A stretch of 42,898 nucleotides of DNA, from positions 1 to 42,898 of the forward strand of contig CAKMJV010000046.1 of assembly GCA_927417275.1 (NCBI GenBank). The letters are read 5' to 3'. Positions within the stretch are counted from its first letter, which is position 1. Every line of letters starts with the position of its first letter. Source of the DNA: an uncultured Clostridia bacterium (GTDB lineage Bacteria; Bacillota; Clostridia; Peptostreptococcales; Acidaminobacteraceae). This document shows positions 11,614-20,630 of the stretch, piece by piece. A model generated the notes under the pieces. That model was not told the DNA's origin. It saw only the letters and a list, made by a program, of their open reading frames with translations, and did not search any database. Made by a program: the position numbers and the translations under genes.

Positions 11614-12111
11614 TTATGCTTGTGCTTCTTTTTCTTTAATAAGATTTGATAAGAAATATGCAAAGTTTGAAACTGGCGCTTTAACACTTCCAAGGAATCT
11701 GCCAATCAACACTTCTTTAGATGGTAAATCTGCGATTTGAATAATCTGTTCAAGATTACAGTATGCGCCTTCAACAACGCCTGCTTTTAATTCAAGGTTT
11801 TTATGACCTTTTGCAAAGTCTTTAATGATCTTAGCAGGAATTACTGCATCTTCGATGCCAAATGCAATTGCATTTGGTCCTGTTAAGTCATTAGATAAAG
11901 CTTCAAACGGCGTATCTTTAATCGCAATTTTTACCAAATTGTTTTTATAGACTTTATACTCAACGCCAGCTTGTCTAAACTTACTTCTAAGTTCAGTCAC
12001 TTCTTCAACCGTTAAACCTCTGTAATCTACGAGAACAGCAGACTTAGAACTTTCAAATCTGACTTTAATTTCTTCAACTGCTACTTTTTTTGCATCAAGA
12101 TTATTTGACAT
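11614..12111 (-). CDS. rplJ: 50S ribosomal protein L10
   Basis: Base of the ribosomal stalk; it holds L7/L12 dimers and represses its own operon in many bacteria. The protein begins [15 protein letters not shown] and contains the family stretch [19 protein letters not shown], then a C-terminal helix for L7/L12 binding. I place the start at ATG 12111 (165 residues), 6-7 bases after GGGAGGTGG. The longer frame from 12156 would run through the terminator hairpin of the leader and is not believable. Expression is likely set by the L10 leader at 12139-12235 and the promoter at 12263-12291. Confidence 0.97.
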   Translation of the reverse strand: MSNNLDAKKVAVEEIKVRFESSKSAVLVDYRGLTVEEVTELRSKFRQAGVEYKVYKNNLVKIAIKDTPFEALSNDLTGPNAIAFGIEDAVIPAKIIKDFAKGHKNLELKAGVVEGAYCNLEQIIQIADLPSKEVLIGRFLGSVKAPVSNFAYFLSNLIKEKEAQA

Positions 12112-12138
12112 TCGTCCACCTCCCTGTATAAAATAAAA

Positions 12139-12235
12139 CCTCTCTTCCGTAGACAAGAGAGGTTATAATTTACTTTCATAAACTATTTATCCTTACCTCG
12201 GTAGGAAATTAAGCGTTAGCACCTACTGTCTACGG
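12139..12235 (-). promoter_or_regulatory. L10 (rplJ) attenuation leader
   Basis: The untranslated leader shows two competing folds. A terminator hairpin (CCTCTCTTGTCTACGGAAGA then GAGG, followed by TTTTATTTT) sits at 12162-12139 just before rplJ. Its loop side TGTCTACGG is perfectly complementary to CCGTAGACA at 12235-12227 near the 5' end of the leader. Between them is the conserved-looking CAGTAGGTG, then CTACCGAGGTAAGG. This matches the arrangement of the known Firmicute L10 leader, where the ribosomal protein shifts the balance toward termination. The complementarity is seen; binding by L10 is from family knowledge. Confidence 0.88.
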
Positions 12236-12262
12236 TTTATATTCGTTTTTTAAGACATTGCA

Positions 12263-12291
12263 ATTCTATCAAAGAAATCGCATGTTGTCAA
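12263..12291 (-). promoter_or_regulatory. Sigma-A promoter for rplJL
   Basis: TTGACA (12291-12286) and TAGAAT (12268-12263) are 17 bases apart on the minus strand. The -35 begins at the base after the rplA stop codon, and transcription would start just upstream of the L10 leader. Confidence 0.82.
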
Positions 12292-12984
12292 TTATAATTT
12301 TGCAGCGTTGATTTTGATGCCAGGTCCCATTGTACTAGATAGTGTTACACTTCTCAAGTATGTTCCCTTAGCAGCAGATGGCTTCGCTTTAACAACAGCT
12401 TCAACCAACGCGTTTAAGTTTTCAGTCAATTTAACTTCATCAAATGAAACCTTGCCAATTGAGACATGAACGATATTTGTCTTATCTAATCTGTACTCAA
12501 CTTTACCTGCTTTAATTTCATTTACTGCTCTTTCGAGATCAAAAGTTACAGTACCTGACTTTGGATTTGGCATCAAGCCTTTAGGTCCTAACACTCTACC
12601 CAAACGACCCAACTGACCCATCATATCTGGCGTAGCAACGATAACATCATAATCAAACCAATTTTCATTTTGAATCTTAGCAATGATGTCTTCAGCGCCT
12701 ACAAAATCTGCGCCTGCTTTTTCAGCTTCCAAAGCTTTATCGCCTTTTGCTACGACAAGTACTTTTTTAGTTTTACCAGTACCATGTGGCAATACAATCG
12801 CACCTCTTACTTGTTGATCAGCATGTCTACCGTCTACACCAAGTTTAATATGCAATTCTACCGTTTCGTCAAATTTAGCTTTTGCAGTTTCTCTAACTAA
12901 TTTTATCGCTTCATCAAGTTCGTAAAGTTTGTTTTTTTCAACAAGTTTAGCAGCATCTTGATAAGCTTTTCCTCTTTTCGGCAT
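12292..12984 (-). CDS. rplA: 50S ribosomal protein L1
   Basis: Forms the mobile L1 stalk that helps release deacylated tRNA, and represses its own mRNA in many bacteria. The 230-residue length is standard. The start [15 protein letters not shown], the middle [20 protein letters not shown] and the end [15 protein letters not shown] are L1 signatures. ATG at 12984 follows GGAGGAAG. A structured spacer separates it from rplK (see 12997-13027). The rplJL promoter begins immediately after its stop. Confidence 0.98.
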   Translation of the reverse strand: MPKRGKAYQDAAKLVEKNKLYELDEAIKLVRETAKAKFDETVELHIKLGVDGRHADQQVRGAIVLPHGTGKTKKVLVVAKGDKALEAEKAGADFVGAEDIIAKIQNENWFDYDVIVATPDMMGQLGRLGRVLGPKGLMPNPKSGTVTFDLERAVNEIKAGKVEYRLDKTNIVHVSIGKVSFDEVKLTENLNALVEAVVKAKPSAAKGTYLRSVTLSSTMGPGIKINAAKL

Positions 12985-12996
12985 TTCTTCCTCCTT

Positions 12997-13027
12997 CGTG
13001 GTTACACGGACTGGGTCCTCCCACTAC
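12997..13027 (-). promoter_or_regulatory. Hairpin with internal loop in the rplK-rplA spacer (possible L1 site)
   Basis: On the minus strand the spacer reads GTGGGAGGACC, then CAGTCCGTGTAACCAC. It can pair GUGG with CCAC and GGAC with GUCC around an asymmetric internal loop, directly before the rplA ribosome site. Bacillus has a similar element in the same place, and L1 mRNA targets mimic the L1 site of 23S rRNA. The fold is visible; L1 binding is inferred. Confidence 0.5.
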
Positions 13028-13047
13028 ACAAACAACCAATCCATTGA

Positions 13048-13473
13048 TTAGTCTTCGATTACGATACCCATACTTCTAGCTGTTCCTTCAATCATACGCA
13101 TAGCAGCCTCTACAGAACCTGCATTTAAATCTGGCATTTTGAGTTCAGCAATTTCTTTTACTTTTGCTCTTTTAACAGTAGCAACTTTTTTCTTGTTTGG
13201 TTCACCTGATCCACCTTTAATACCTGCCGCTTTAATTAATAAGTTAGCTGCTGGTGGCGTTTTTGTTATAAAAGTATATGATCTATCTTGGTATACTGTA
13301 ATAACAACTGGAATAACCATACCTTCTTGATCAGCAGTCTTCGCGTTAAATTCTTTTACGAATTGCATGATGTTAACACCTTGTTGACCTAATGCTGGAC
13401 CAACTGGTGGTGCCGGTGTAGCTTTACCTGCGGGAATTTGCAATTTTACCATACCCGTTACTTTTTTAGCCAT
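13048..13473 (-). CDS. rplK: 50S ribosomal protein L11
   Basis: Component of the GTPase-associated centre; it binds the thiostrepton region of 23S rRNA. The protein has [20 protein letters not shown] near the N terminus, including the proline-rich loop, and ends with the rRNA-binding domain ([20 protein letters not shown]). The 141-residue length is normal. It lies between nusG and rplA; the ATG at 13473 follows AAGGAGGTG. Confidence 0.98.
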   Translation of the reverse strand: MAKKVTGMVKLQIPAGKATPAPPVGPALGQQGVNIMQFVKEFNAKTADQEGMVIPVVITVYQDRSYTFITKTPPAANLLIKAAGIKGGSGEPNKKKVATVKRAKVKEIAELKMPDLNAGSVEAAMRMIEGTARSMGIVIED

Positions 13474-13499
13474 TTATTTCACCTCCTTTAAGTGTATTA

Positions 13500-14024
13500 C
13501 TAATGTCTTTTAACTTGATCGAACTCAAGTTCCACTGGGGTCTCGCGACCGAACATCGATATCATCGCTTTAATCGATTGTCTTTCCATGTGAATTTCCT
13601 CAACAGTTCCAACAAAGTTCTCAAATGGTCCCGATATTACAGAAATCATATCACCAACAACATAATCAACTTGAATACTGCGTTTTTCTAAACCCATATT
13701 TTCAACTTCTTCATCTGTTAGCGGAATCGGTTTTGAACCCGGTCCAACGAAACCTGTAACACCTCTTGTGTTACGGACGACATACCACGATTCATCTGTC
13801 ATAATCATCTTAACTAACGCATAACCTGGGAAGATTTTCTTAGACTTGTCTTTACGCTTGCCATTCTTGATCTCTACGACCGTTTCTGTAGGCACAACAA
13901 CTTGTAAGATTACATCTTCCATGCCCCTATTTTCAACGATTTTCTCAATATTGGCTTTTACTTTGTTTTCATGACCTGAATACGTATGCACTACGTACCA
14001 TTTTCCACCATTCGTCTCTGCCAT
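13500..14024 (-). CDS. nusG: Transcription termination/antitermination protein NusG
   Basis: Elongation factor that binds the RNA polymerase clamp and affects pausing, termination and transcription-translation coupling. The 174 residues contain the N-terminal NGN domain (WYVVHTYSGHENKVKANIEK and FPGYALVKM) and a C-terminal KOW domain (VGDMISVISGPFENFVGTVE). The gene sits between secE and rplK as in most bacteria. ATG at 14024 follows GGGAGGAGG. Confidence 0.98.
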   Translation of the reverse strand: MAETNGGKWYVVHTYSGHENKVKANIEKIVENRGMEDVILQVVVPTETVVEIKNGKRKDKSKKIFPGYALVKMIMTDESWYVVRNTRGVTGFVGPGSKPIPLTDEEVENMGLEKRSIQVDYVVGDMISVISGPFENFVGTVEEIHMERQSIKAMISMFGRETPVELEFDQVKRH

Positions 14025-14062
14025 GTCTTTATAAACCTCCTCCCACAGTTAATGGATCAGTT

Positions 14063-14269
14063 TTAGGCAAGTAGATTGAAAAGAAACTTAAAAATAGTAT
14101 CTAAAATACCAATCGCAACCGCTGAAAACGTACACATCGCCAAAACGACAACTGTGTAATTCCAAACATCTTTACGAGATGGCCAAGTCACTTTTTTAAC
14201 TTCACTCTTAACACTTTTAAAAAACTTGCCTGGACTAAATTTCTTTTTTTCCATATTACTCGAAGCCAT
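14063..14269 (-). CDS. secE: Preprotein translocase subunit SecE
   Basis: Small membrane subunit that clamps the SecY channel. The 68-residue single-span form is typical of Firmicutes: a basic amphipathic region with KSVKSEVKKVTWPSRKDVWN, followed by one transmembrane segment (YTVVVLAMCTFSAVAIGIL). ATG at 14269 follows AAGGGGTTGGG; a second in-frame ATG (MEKKKF) is five codons downstream and cannot be excluded. It is followed by nusG. Confidence 0.95.
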   Translation of the reverse strand: MASSNMEKKKFSPGKFFKSVKSEVKKVTWPSRKDVWNYTVVVLAMCTFSAVAIGILDTIFKFLFNLLA

Positions 14270-14300
14270 TATCCCAACCCCTTATAATCAAATTTTGAAA

Positions 14301-14450
14301 CTATTTAGTTTCCTTATGCAACGTGTGTTTTTTGTCGAATTTACAATATTTGTTCATCTCAATTCTGTCTGGGTTGTTCTTTTTGTTTTTTGTTGTTGTG
14401 TAATTTCTATTCTTACACTCTGTACAAGCTAATGTAATATTAACTCTCAT
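14301..14450 (-). CDS. rpmG: 50S ribosomal protein L33
   Basis: The 49-residue protein ([20 protein letters not shown]...) carries CTEC in its N-terminal half. The second CxxC of the zinc-binding form is absent: the C-terminal part reads [16 protein letters not shown] with only one Cys. It therefore has three cysteines rather than two CxxC pairs. The start at ATG 14450 is supported by GGAGGTGTCGTG just upstream; reading from 14489 would add 13 residues with no homology to L33. It is the first gene of the rpmG-secE-nusG-rplK-rplA unit. Confidence 0.95.
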   Translation of the reverse strand: MRVNITLACTECKNRNYTTTKNKKNNPDRIEMNKYCKFDKKHTLHKETK

Positions 14451-14504
14451 CACGACACCTCCTAAACGACTATTGTCCGCGCCTGGCAATGCACACTATA
14501 CACC

Positions 14505-14513
14505 ATTATAACA
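14505..14513 (-). promoter_or_regulatory. Extended -10 promoter candidate for rpmG-secE-nusG
   Basis: On the minus strand TGTTATAAT gives a consensus -10 (TATAAT) with the TGn extension, about 55 bp upstream of rpmG. No good -35 lies 16-18 bases upstream. A TTGACA at 14552-14547 is too far to pair with it and would need the poor -10 TAGGTT. The rest of the 14451-14741 gap holds only the tuf terminator. Confidence 0.5.
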
Positions 14514-14617
14514 TCACTAATTTAACCTACCACAAATCAAATGGCATGTCAATAAAACCGCAGGCAATTACATGCGAAAATATATTAACAATTAGTCACT
14601 TAATACGAGCAAGTTAA

Positions 14618-14645
14618 ATAAGGACTAGTTGCCACTAGTCCTTAT
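14618..14645 (-). terminator. Terminator after tuf
   Basis: A perfect 12-bp stem (ATAAGGACTAGT / ACTAGTCCTTAT) with a 4-base loop lies about 100 bp past the tuf stop, followed on the minus strand by TTAACTT. The hairpin is strong but the U-tract is poor. Confidence 0.7.
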
Positions 14646-14741
14646 CTTCTAAAGTAACATTAGAAAATATAGCATAAATGTTTAATTATTTACCCATAGT
14701 ATTTTATAACAAGTTTCTGCAAAAAACAATACTTTTTTTAA

Positions 14742-15932
14742 TTAGTCAGTAATTTTGATAACAGAACCAGCACCAACTGTTCTACCACCTTCACGAATAG
14801 AGAATCTTAATCCTTCTTCTACCGCGATTGGTGCGATCAGTTCGATGTTCATTTCGATGTTATCGCCAGGCATACACATTTCAACGCCTGATGCAAACTC
14901 GATTGAACCTGTTACGTCTGTTGTTCTAAAGAAGAACTGTGGTCTATAACCTTTAAAGAACGGTGTATGTCTACCACCCTCTTCTTTTGTTAATACGTAT
15001 ACTTGTGCTTCGAATTTTGTGTGTGGTTTAATCGTACCTGGTTTTGAAAGAACTTGACCTCTTTCGATTTCTGTTCTTTGAACGCCACGAAGTAATAAAC
15101 CTACGTTGTCGCCTGCTTGACCTTCATCAAGAAGTTTCTTAAACATCTCTACGCCTGTTACTACGACTTTTCTTGTCGCTTCTGCAAGGCCTACGATTTC
15201 TACTTCTTCTTGAACTTTTACGATTCCTCTTTCAATTCTTCCTGTTGCAACTGTTCCACGACCTGTGATCGAGAACACGTCTTCAACTGGCATTAAGAAA
15301 GGCTTATCTGTTGCTCTTTCTGGTTGTGGAATGTAAGTGTCGATAATATCAAACATTTCGATGATTTTTTCTGCCCACTCTGGTTCGCCTTCAAGTGCTT
15401 TAAGTGCTGAACCTCTGATGATTGGTGTATCATCGCCTGGGAAATCGTATGCTGATAATAAATCTCTTACTTCCATTTCAACAAGTTCTAACAACTCATC
15501 GTCATCTACCATATCGCATTTGTTTAAGAATACTACGATATATGGAACGCCTACTTGTCTAGAAAGAAGGATATGCTCTCTTGTTTGTGGCATTGGACCA
15601 TCTGCTGCTGAAACAACTAAGATTGATCCGTCCATTTGAGCTGCACCTGTAATCATGTTTTTTACGTAGTCAGCATGGCCTGGACAGTCTACGTGCGCGT
15701 AGTGTCTTGCAGGTGTTTCATACTCAACGTGAGCAGTAGAGATCGTGATACCTCTTTCTCTCTCTTCTGGTGCTTTGTCGATATTATCAAAATCTACTTT
15801 TTGACCTAAGTTGTATTTCTCAAATAATACTTTTGTGATTGCTGCTGTTAAAGTTGTTTTACCGTGGTCTACGTGACCAATCGTTCCGATATTACAATGC
15901 GGTTTGTTTCTTTCAAATTTTTGCTTTGCCAT
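14742..15932 (-). CDS. tuf: Elongation factor Tu
   Basis: GTPase that delivers aminoacyl-tRNA to the ribosome. The 396-residue protein has the P-loop GHVDHGKT, switch [25 protein letters not shown] and the domain 2-3 elements expected of EF-Tu. ATG at 15932 follows GGGAGGAATT. It stands between sigH and rpmG instead of after fusA, and the start of a second, nearly identical copy is at 75-178, so the genome carries two tuf genes. Near-identity over the shared 104 bases suggests concerted evolution. Confidence 0.99.
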   Translation of the reverse strand: MAKQKFERNKPHCNIGTIGHVDHGKTTLTAAITKVLFEKYNLGQKVDFDNIDKAPEERERGITISTAHVEYETPARHYAHVDCPGHADYVKNMITGAAQMDGSILVVSAADGPMPQTREHILLSRQVGVPYIVVFLNKCDMVDDDELLELVEMEVRDLLSAYDFPGDDTPIIRGSALKALEGEPEWAEKIIEMFDIIDTYIPQPERATDKPFLMPVEDVFSITGRGTVATGRIERGIVKVQEEVEIVGLAEATRKVVVTGVEMFKKLLDEGQAGDNVGLLLRGVQRTEIERGQVLSKPGTIKPHTKFEAQVYVLTKEEGGRHTPFFKGYRPQFFFRTTDVTGSIEFASGVEMCMPGDNIEMNIELIAPIAVEEGLRFSIREGGRTVGAGSVIKITD

Positions 15933-16017
15933 TTTAAATTCCTCCCTTTTAAATCATTTAATAGCATTTATATCTTAAACAGAGTATCCTCTCCGTTTTA
16001 AACATATCCTCTTAACT

Positions 16018-16650
16018 TCAATTCATATTAACTAAAAATTTCTCTAATTTCTTTTTTACACGTTGTAGGGCATTATCAACTGACTTCACATGTTTATTCA
16101 TTTCTATGGAAATCTCATGATAAGATTTTCCTTCTAAATAAGCTGTCAGCACTTTCCACTCTAAATCACTCAAAACTTCGCCCATTTTAGCTTCTATCTG
16201 CGACAACTCTTCTTTCTTAATAATCACATGTTCAGGATTTAATTCTTTACTGTTACTCGTCATCACATCATATAGTGTTCGATCAGATTCCTCATCATAC
16301 ACAGGCCTATTAAGTGAAACATATGAGTTAAGTGGAATGTGTTTTTGGCGAGTTGCCGTTTTTATCGCCGTAATAATTTGTCTTTTTATGCACAACTCTG
16401 CAAAAGACTTAAACGAAGAAACTTTTTCTGGTTGATAATCTCGCATTGCTTTAAAAAGGCCAATCATACCTTCTTGAACAATATCTTCTCGATCCGCACC
16501 TATTAAAAAATAGGAACGTGCTTTTGAACGCACAAAATTTTTATACCTTTTTATCAAAACCTCTTGGGCTTTAGAATCACCATTGCGCGCTTGTTCAATT
16601 ACAAGGTTTTCATCACTGTATTCATCGTATTCTGCATCAAACTGCGTCAT
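16018..16650 (-). CDS. sigH: RNA polymerase sigma-H factor (Spo0H type)
   Basis: Alternative sigma factor; in Bacillus and clostridia it drives early sporulation and stationary-phase genes. The 210 residues contain region 2 (DREDIVQEGMIGLFKAMRDY, then FKSFAELCIKRQIITAIK) and a region 4 helix-turn-helix (LEGKSYHEISIEMNKHVKSV). The position next to rlmB, thyX and mrnC is the standard Firmicute one. ATG at 16650 follows GAGGAGGACACC. Its presence implies a spore-forming lineage but does not prove sporulation. Confidence 0.95.
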   Translation of the reverse strand: MTQFDAEYDEYSDENLVIEQARNGDSKAQEVLIKRYKNFVRSKARSYFLIGADREDIVQEGMIGLFKAMRDYQPEKVSSFKSFAELCIKRQIITAIKTATRQKHIPLNSYVSLNRPVYDEESDRTLYDVMTSNSKELNPEHVIIKKEELSQIEAKMGEVLSDLEWKVLTAYLEGKSYHEISIEMNKHVKSVDNALQRVKKKLEKFLVNMN

Positions 16651-16737
16651 CCAAGGTGTCCTCCTCGTAAGTGTGAACAGGTATTTGAAGTCATAGAAAC
16701 ATTATATATGATGGACTCTATAACAGTCAAGCGTTCA

Positions 16738-17478
16738 TCATTTCAACGAACGCTGTCTCAATACTTCATATAAAATAACACCGCCAGCCACAGAAGCGTT
16801 TAAGGAACTCACTTCTCCTCGCATCGGCAAAGAGACCATAAAATCGCATGATTCCTTAACCAAACGACTAATACCATCCCCTTCGTTTCCAATTACGATT
16901 GCAAGACTACCTTTTAAGTTAGCACCCGTGTAAATCTCCCCTTGCATATCCGTGCCCACCACCCATACACCTTGTGTTTTTAAGTGTTTAATGGTCTGAG
17001 TAATATTTGTTACTCGCGCAACAGATACATATTCAACCGCACCGCAAGATGTTTTAACAACTGTCTGATTAATGGCCGCACTACGTCTTTTAGGTATAAT
17101 TATTCCGTGTGCACCCACTGCGTTTGCGGTTCTGATGAGACTGCCTAAGTTATGTGGATCTGTGATTTCATCGCATATTATTAAAAGTGGTTCTTCATTT
17201 TTTGACTTTGCAAGATCTAAGAGTTCATCAACCGTTACATAATGGTAGGGCGAAACGTATGCAATAACACCTTGGTGGTTTTCGCCCTCTGCTACTTTAT
17301 CAAGTTGTTTTCTCTCTACGTATTGAATCAATATTTTCTTTTCTTTCGCTTTATCAATTACCTTTTGTAACGTTTTATCTCTAGAAGCCTCTAAAATCAA
17401 CATCTTATTAATTTCATGACCCGATTCTAGCGCCTCAATAACGGGATTTCTGCCATAGATTATATCTTCCATAACCAT
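16738..17478 (-). CDS. rlmB: 23S rRNA (guanosine-2'-O)-methyltransferase RlmB-like
   Basis: SPOUT-family ribose methyltransferase expected to modify a 23S rRNA guanosine using S-adenosylmethionine. The N terminus (DIIYGRNPVIEAL) is the substrate-binding domain. The knotted catalytic domain shows DPHNLGSLIRTANAVGAHGI, IGNEGDGISRLV and the C-terminal motif SLPMRGEVSSLNASVAGGV. The 246-residue length fits. Two in-frame ATGs (17478 and 17472) are near the GGAGTAA site; the first is used here. The TrmH paralogue group is hard to split by eye, so the exact target base is from family and context. Confidence 0.88.
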   Translation of the reverse strand: MVMEDIIYGRNPVIEALESGHEINKMLILEASRDKTLQKVIDKAKEKKILIQYVERKQLDKVAEGENHQGVIAYVSPYHYVTVDELLDLAKSKNEEPLLIICDEITDPHNLGSLIRTANAVGAHGIIIPKRRSAAINQTVVKTSCGAVEYVSVARVTNITQTIKHLKTQGVWVVGTDMQGEIYTGANLKGSLAIVIGNEGDGISRLVKESCDFMVSLPMRGEVSSLNASVAGGVILYEVLRQRSLK

Positions 17479-17499
17479 TTACTCCAATCTGCAATTCAA

Positions 17500-18258
17500 C
17501 TATAAAGTTGCATACTTTTCTCGAACTTCCACAACTTTTCCGCATGTCATTTTGCCTTCGGGGCACGCACCAACTAAACATTTGGGGCCAACATGTTCAA
17601 ACAAGCCTGGAGAACATGTTTTGACTATTTTTAACATTTCATCTGCTAGATTTCTTATCTCCCATTGTGCGCGATTACAGCATCTATGGTTAAAAAAATT
17701 AATCAAACTACGCGCATTCATCGTAATGGCTATTTTTGTTTCACAAGCATTTGGGAAAACAAAGCGCGCATCTTCTATTGCTGATTTTTCAGCCATAGAG
17801 GTCGCTTTCTTTTCAGAAATGCCCTCATTTAAATATTTATTTAAATAGACTTTTTCTAAATTTGACGTCAATTGATCATACGTTTTTTGATCCTCTGCCA
17901 TGGCATTTTCAAAAATCATTCGACACTTTTCATCCCCAGCGATTGCTGGTGGCATAATATATTCAAATTGATCTAATTTAACATACCGTTGAGACTGTTG
18001 TGAATACGAAGCGATTCGATGCCGCACCAATTGATGGGTCAAAACTCTGCTAACGCCTTCAACTGCAAAAGTAAAACTAACATGTTCAAGAGGTGAATGA
18101 TGCCCAAAATCCATTAATTTTTCAACAAAAGAACGCGCTTGATCATCTGAAAGCGCTTCACTGATTTCTGATACACCCACCTGCGAATAACACAACTTTG
18201 CCGATGCAGCAACCACCTTTTCAGGTGAAGGTGTATGTGCAATTAACACCACATTCAT
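17500..18258 (-). CDS. thyX: Flavin-dependent thymidylate synthase ThyX
   Basis: Makes dTMP from dUMP with methylene-tetrahydrofolate, NADPH and FAD. The ThyX motif RHRxxS is present in [14 protein letters not shown] near residue 80. Later features are [13 protein letters not shown] and the cysteine-containing C terminus ([15 protein letters not shown]). The 252-residue length is normal. The gene lies between a small membrane protein gene and rlmB, the common clostridial arrangement. With the class II reductase at 30731-33082 it gives an oxygen-independent route to dTTP. Confidence 0.97.
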   Translation of the reverse strand: MNVVLIAHTPSPEKVVAASAKLCYSQVGVSEISEALSDDQARSFVEKLMDFGHHSPLEHVSFTFAVEGVSRVLTHQLVRHRIASYSQQSQRYVKLDQFEYIMPPAIAGDEKCRMIFENAMAEDQKTYDQLTSNLEKVYLNKYLNEGISEKKATSMAEKSAIEDARFVFPNACETKIAITMNARSLINFFNHRCCNRAQWEIRNLADEMLKIVKTCSPGLFEHVGPKCLVGACPEGKMTCGKVVEVREKYATL

Positions 18259-18291
18259 AAACTCTCCCCTTTCAAATAGTTTTCTACGACC

Positions 18292-18636
18292 TTAATTATC
18301 TAAAATAAAATACTGATCACCAAATGGAAAAAAGCCCAAAACATATTTTCTTGTTTGAACGTTAATGGTATCCTCTTCTGCCCGAAGTTTAATGATTCTT
18401 ACATCAAGCACGTTATATTTATAGAAGAAACCATCGTAATGGTCTTCGGTGAACTTCTTTGCAATCTCAAGAGTATGCTCATCTTCCAAAGTAACTGGCT
18501 TAAAGGGATCAAAATAAACCGATTTAACGGTTAGCAATGCGATTAAAAGGATCACACATAAGATCCAAACCACTTCTTTGGGTTTTAGTTTTCTAAAAAT
18601 TTTGTCTTCATCTGCTTTTACCGTTTTCATTTTCAT
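18292..18636 (-). CDS. Small single-span membrane protein of unknown function
   Basis: I do not recognise this 114-residue protein. It has a charged N terminus (about 25 residues, rich in Lys), one transmembrane segment (VVWILCVILLIALLTVKSVYF), and an outside-facing domain of about 65 residues. That domain has a mixed helix-strand look and ends with YVLGFFPFGDQYFILDN. The start ATG is the base triplet right after the mrnC stop codon, and the GAGG site lies inside the end of mrnC, so the two are translationally coupled. An in-frame second ATG is two codons later. Likely a membrane-anchored extracytoplasmic protein. Confidence 0.75.
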   Translation of the reverse strand: MKMKTVKADEDKIFRKLKPKEVVWILCVILLIALLTVKSVYFDPFKPVTLEDEHTLEIAKKFTEDHYDGFFYKYNVLDVRIIKLRAEEDTINVQTRKYVLGFFPFGDQYFILDN

Positions 18637-19098
18637 TTAAACCTCATCATCGCCTTTATCGTAAATCGGCTTTTCTCCTGAGTCTATAAACGCGATGCCC
18701 TGATGAATTAACTCATAGACGCGCGCTTTATCTCCAATTAAGTAAAGATAACCGATAAGCGCTTCAAAACCCGTTGCATACTTATAGTCACTTAACAATG
18801 CATTTTTCGGTACTGTTGCTGATTTTTGGTTTCTACCGCGCTTAACAATCGTCCATTCATCCTCCGTCAGTAACGGTTTAATACCCTTAATCAAATTTGA
18901 TTGTGCAGATGCTTTGACGTATGAAATCGCCTTTTTTGCCATCTCATGAGGTGTTAAGGTGTGCATTGAAACGATATATAGGCGAATGTAGGCTTCGTAA
19001 ATGGCATCGCCCAAATAAGCTAACTTTAGCGGATTCATCATTCTGATTTCCATATCCGTAAGCGCTTGCATTTGACCATGCATTAAGAAATCATTCAT
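18637..19098 (-). CDS. mrnC: Mini-ribonuclease 3
   Basis: RNase III-like nuclease lacking the double-stranded RNA-binding domain; in Bacillus it matures 23S rRNA. The RNase III catalytic fold shows PLKLAYLGDAIYEAYIRLYI and the later acidic segment YKYATGFEALIGYLYLIGD. The basic strand RRGRNQKSATVPK is also typical. I chose the ATG at 19098 (153 residues), which has GTGAGGT upstream; an in-frame TTG at 19122 overlaps the gltX stop. cysS, often found between gltX and mrnC in Firmicutes, is not here. Confidence 0.93.
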   Translation of the reverse strand: MNDFLMHGQMQALTDMEIRMMNPLKLAYLGDAIYEAYIRLYIVSMHTLTPHEMAKKAISYVKASAQSNLIKGIKPLLTEDEWTIVKRGRNQKSATVPKNALLSDYKYATGFEALIGYLYLIGDKARVYELIHQGIAFIDSGEKPIYDKGDDEV

Positions 19099-19115
19099 CG
19101 ATACCTCACTTTTGT

Positions 19116-20600
19116 TTAACAAAGGTTGTCAAGACAATACTTCAATCGCTCAACCGTAAGTGCCTTACCTAGTATTTCAACCACGATTGCGATATCCGGT
19201 CCATGGACTTGACCTGTAATCCCCACTCGAACAGGCATAAATAAGTTTTTTCCTTTATGACCCGTTTCTTTTTGAATCTCTTTTAATATTAATTTTAATG
19301 ACTCCGCATTTAAGTCCGCGGATGCTTCAATTTTGCCTATTAAAGTTTGGAGTAACGTTGAAACATGCGCCATCTCTATAATTTCTTTTGCTTCATCATC
19401 CTCTAAAACGACTTCTTTCATACTGAAAAACGACTTATAACTTCCGATGTCTTCAAGTTTATCCAAACGCTCTCTCAGTATTTCAACGATGCGCTTTAAC
19501 CAATCAAACTTCGCTTCAAATTGATCAGGCTCAACAAAACCGCTTTCAACAAAGTATGGTTTACACAAATGCGTTAATCGGTCTAAGTCACAGTTTCTAA
19601 TATATTGATTATTCATCCAGTTCAGTTTATCCAAATCAAAAACACCACTGGATTTCGAAACGCGTTCAAACGAGAACTTCTCGATCAATTCATCCATGGT
19701 CATGATTTCTTGGCCATCTTCAGGTGACCAACCTACAAGCGCAATATAGTTAATAAGGGCTTCTGGTAAATAACCTCGTCTTCTGAAATCTTTTACCGCG
19801 ACATCGCCTTCTCTTTTGCTTAGTTTTTTCTTTGTATGACTTAAAATAACAGGCAAATGTACATACTGAGGTGCTTCCCATCCGAAAGCTTCGTAAGTGT
19901 AAACATGCTTTGGCGTAGAAATCAACCACTCATCTCCACGCACAACATGTGATATATTCATGAAATGATCATCAACAACCACAGCAAGATGATACGTTGG
20001 AAAACCATCCGTTTTCATAAGGACTTGATCGTCAAGATCGTTTGTATTTACAGAAATACTGCCTTTTATTAAGTCATCAAATGTTATAATTCTGTTTTCA
20101 GGCAATTTCAAACGGATTACATGATCTTCGCCTCTTTGTAGTTTTTCTTCAATTTCATGGGATGATAAATGTTTACAATGTCCATCATACTTAGGTGTCA
20201 ACCCCGCGTTTTTTTGCGCTTCACGTACCGTTTCTATTCTTTCTTTAGTACAGAAACAGTAATATGCGTGTTCTTTTTCTATAAGTTCCAACGCGTGTTT
20301 TTTATATAGATCTAAACGATTTGATTGAATGTATGGACCAAAGTCACCTATTTCCGTAATCTGACCAGAAACAGCGTCTATAAAAGGTCCCTCATCATGC
20401 GTCACACCTGACCAAAGCATTTCTTCAATCATGCCTTCAATTGCACCCTCAACCAATCTCGTTTGATCGGTATCTTCGATTCGAATCAGATACGTACCAT
20501 CCGTTTGTTTTGCATATAAGTAATTATATAAAGCCGTTCTTAAGCCCCCTATGTGAACATAACCCGTTGGGCTTGGCGCAAATCTTAATCTCGATTTCAT
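19116..20600 (-). CDS. gltX: Glutamyl-tRNA synthetase
   Basis: Class I synthetase that charges tRNA-Glu, and possibly tRNA-Gln in organisms using the amidotransferase route. The N terminus RFAPSPTGYVHIGGLRTALY includes the HIGH-type motif. KKLSKREGDVAV is the KMSKS loop. The C-terminal anticodon-binding domain ends after residue 494. ATG at 20600 follows AGGAGGACGAG. The gene sits between a Cys-rich small protein and mrnC. The 30-base gap upstream leaves no room for a T-box leader. Confidence 0.97.
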   Translation of the reverse strand: MKSRLRFAPSPTGYVHIGGLRTALYNYLYAKQTDGTYLIRIEDTDQTRLVEGAIEGMIEEMLWSGVTHDEGPFIDAVSGQITEIGDFGPYIQSNRLDLYKKHALELIEKEHAYYCFCTKERIETVREAQKNAGLTPKYDGHCKHLSSHEIEEKLQRGEDHVIRLKLPENRIITFDDLIKGSISVNTNDLDDQVLMKTDGFPTYHLAVVVDDHFMNISHVVRGDEWLISTPKHVYTYEAFGWEAPQYVHLPVILSHTKKKLSKREGDVAVKDFRRRGYLPEALINYIALVGWSPEDGQEIMTMDELIEKFSFERVSKSSGVFDLDKLNWMNNQYIRNCDLDRLTHLCKPYFVESGFVEPDQFEAKFDWLKRIVEILRERLDKLEDIGSYKSFFSMKEVVLEDDEAKEIIEMAHVSTLLQTLIGKIEASADLNAESLKLILKEIQKETGHKGKNLFMPVRVGITGQVHGPDIAIVVEILGKALTVERLKYCLDNLC

Positions 20601-20630
20601 AACTCGTCCTCCTATATTCGCCCTATTATA

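Noticed and set aside
12112..12156. Longer L10 N terminus starting at 12156
   Set aside because: The extra 15 codons overlap the attenuator terminator and lack L10 similarity; the ribosome site fits the ATG at 12111.
15977..15998. Terminator between sigH and tuf
   Set aside because: AAACGGAG/CTCTGTTT can pair with one G-U, but no T-run follows on the minus strand, so I did not call it.
20601..20630. T-box leader for gltX
   Set aside because: Only 30 bases separate it from the preceding gene; no T-box sequence is present.
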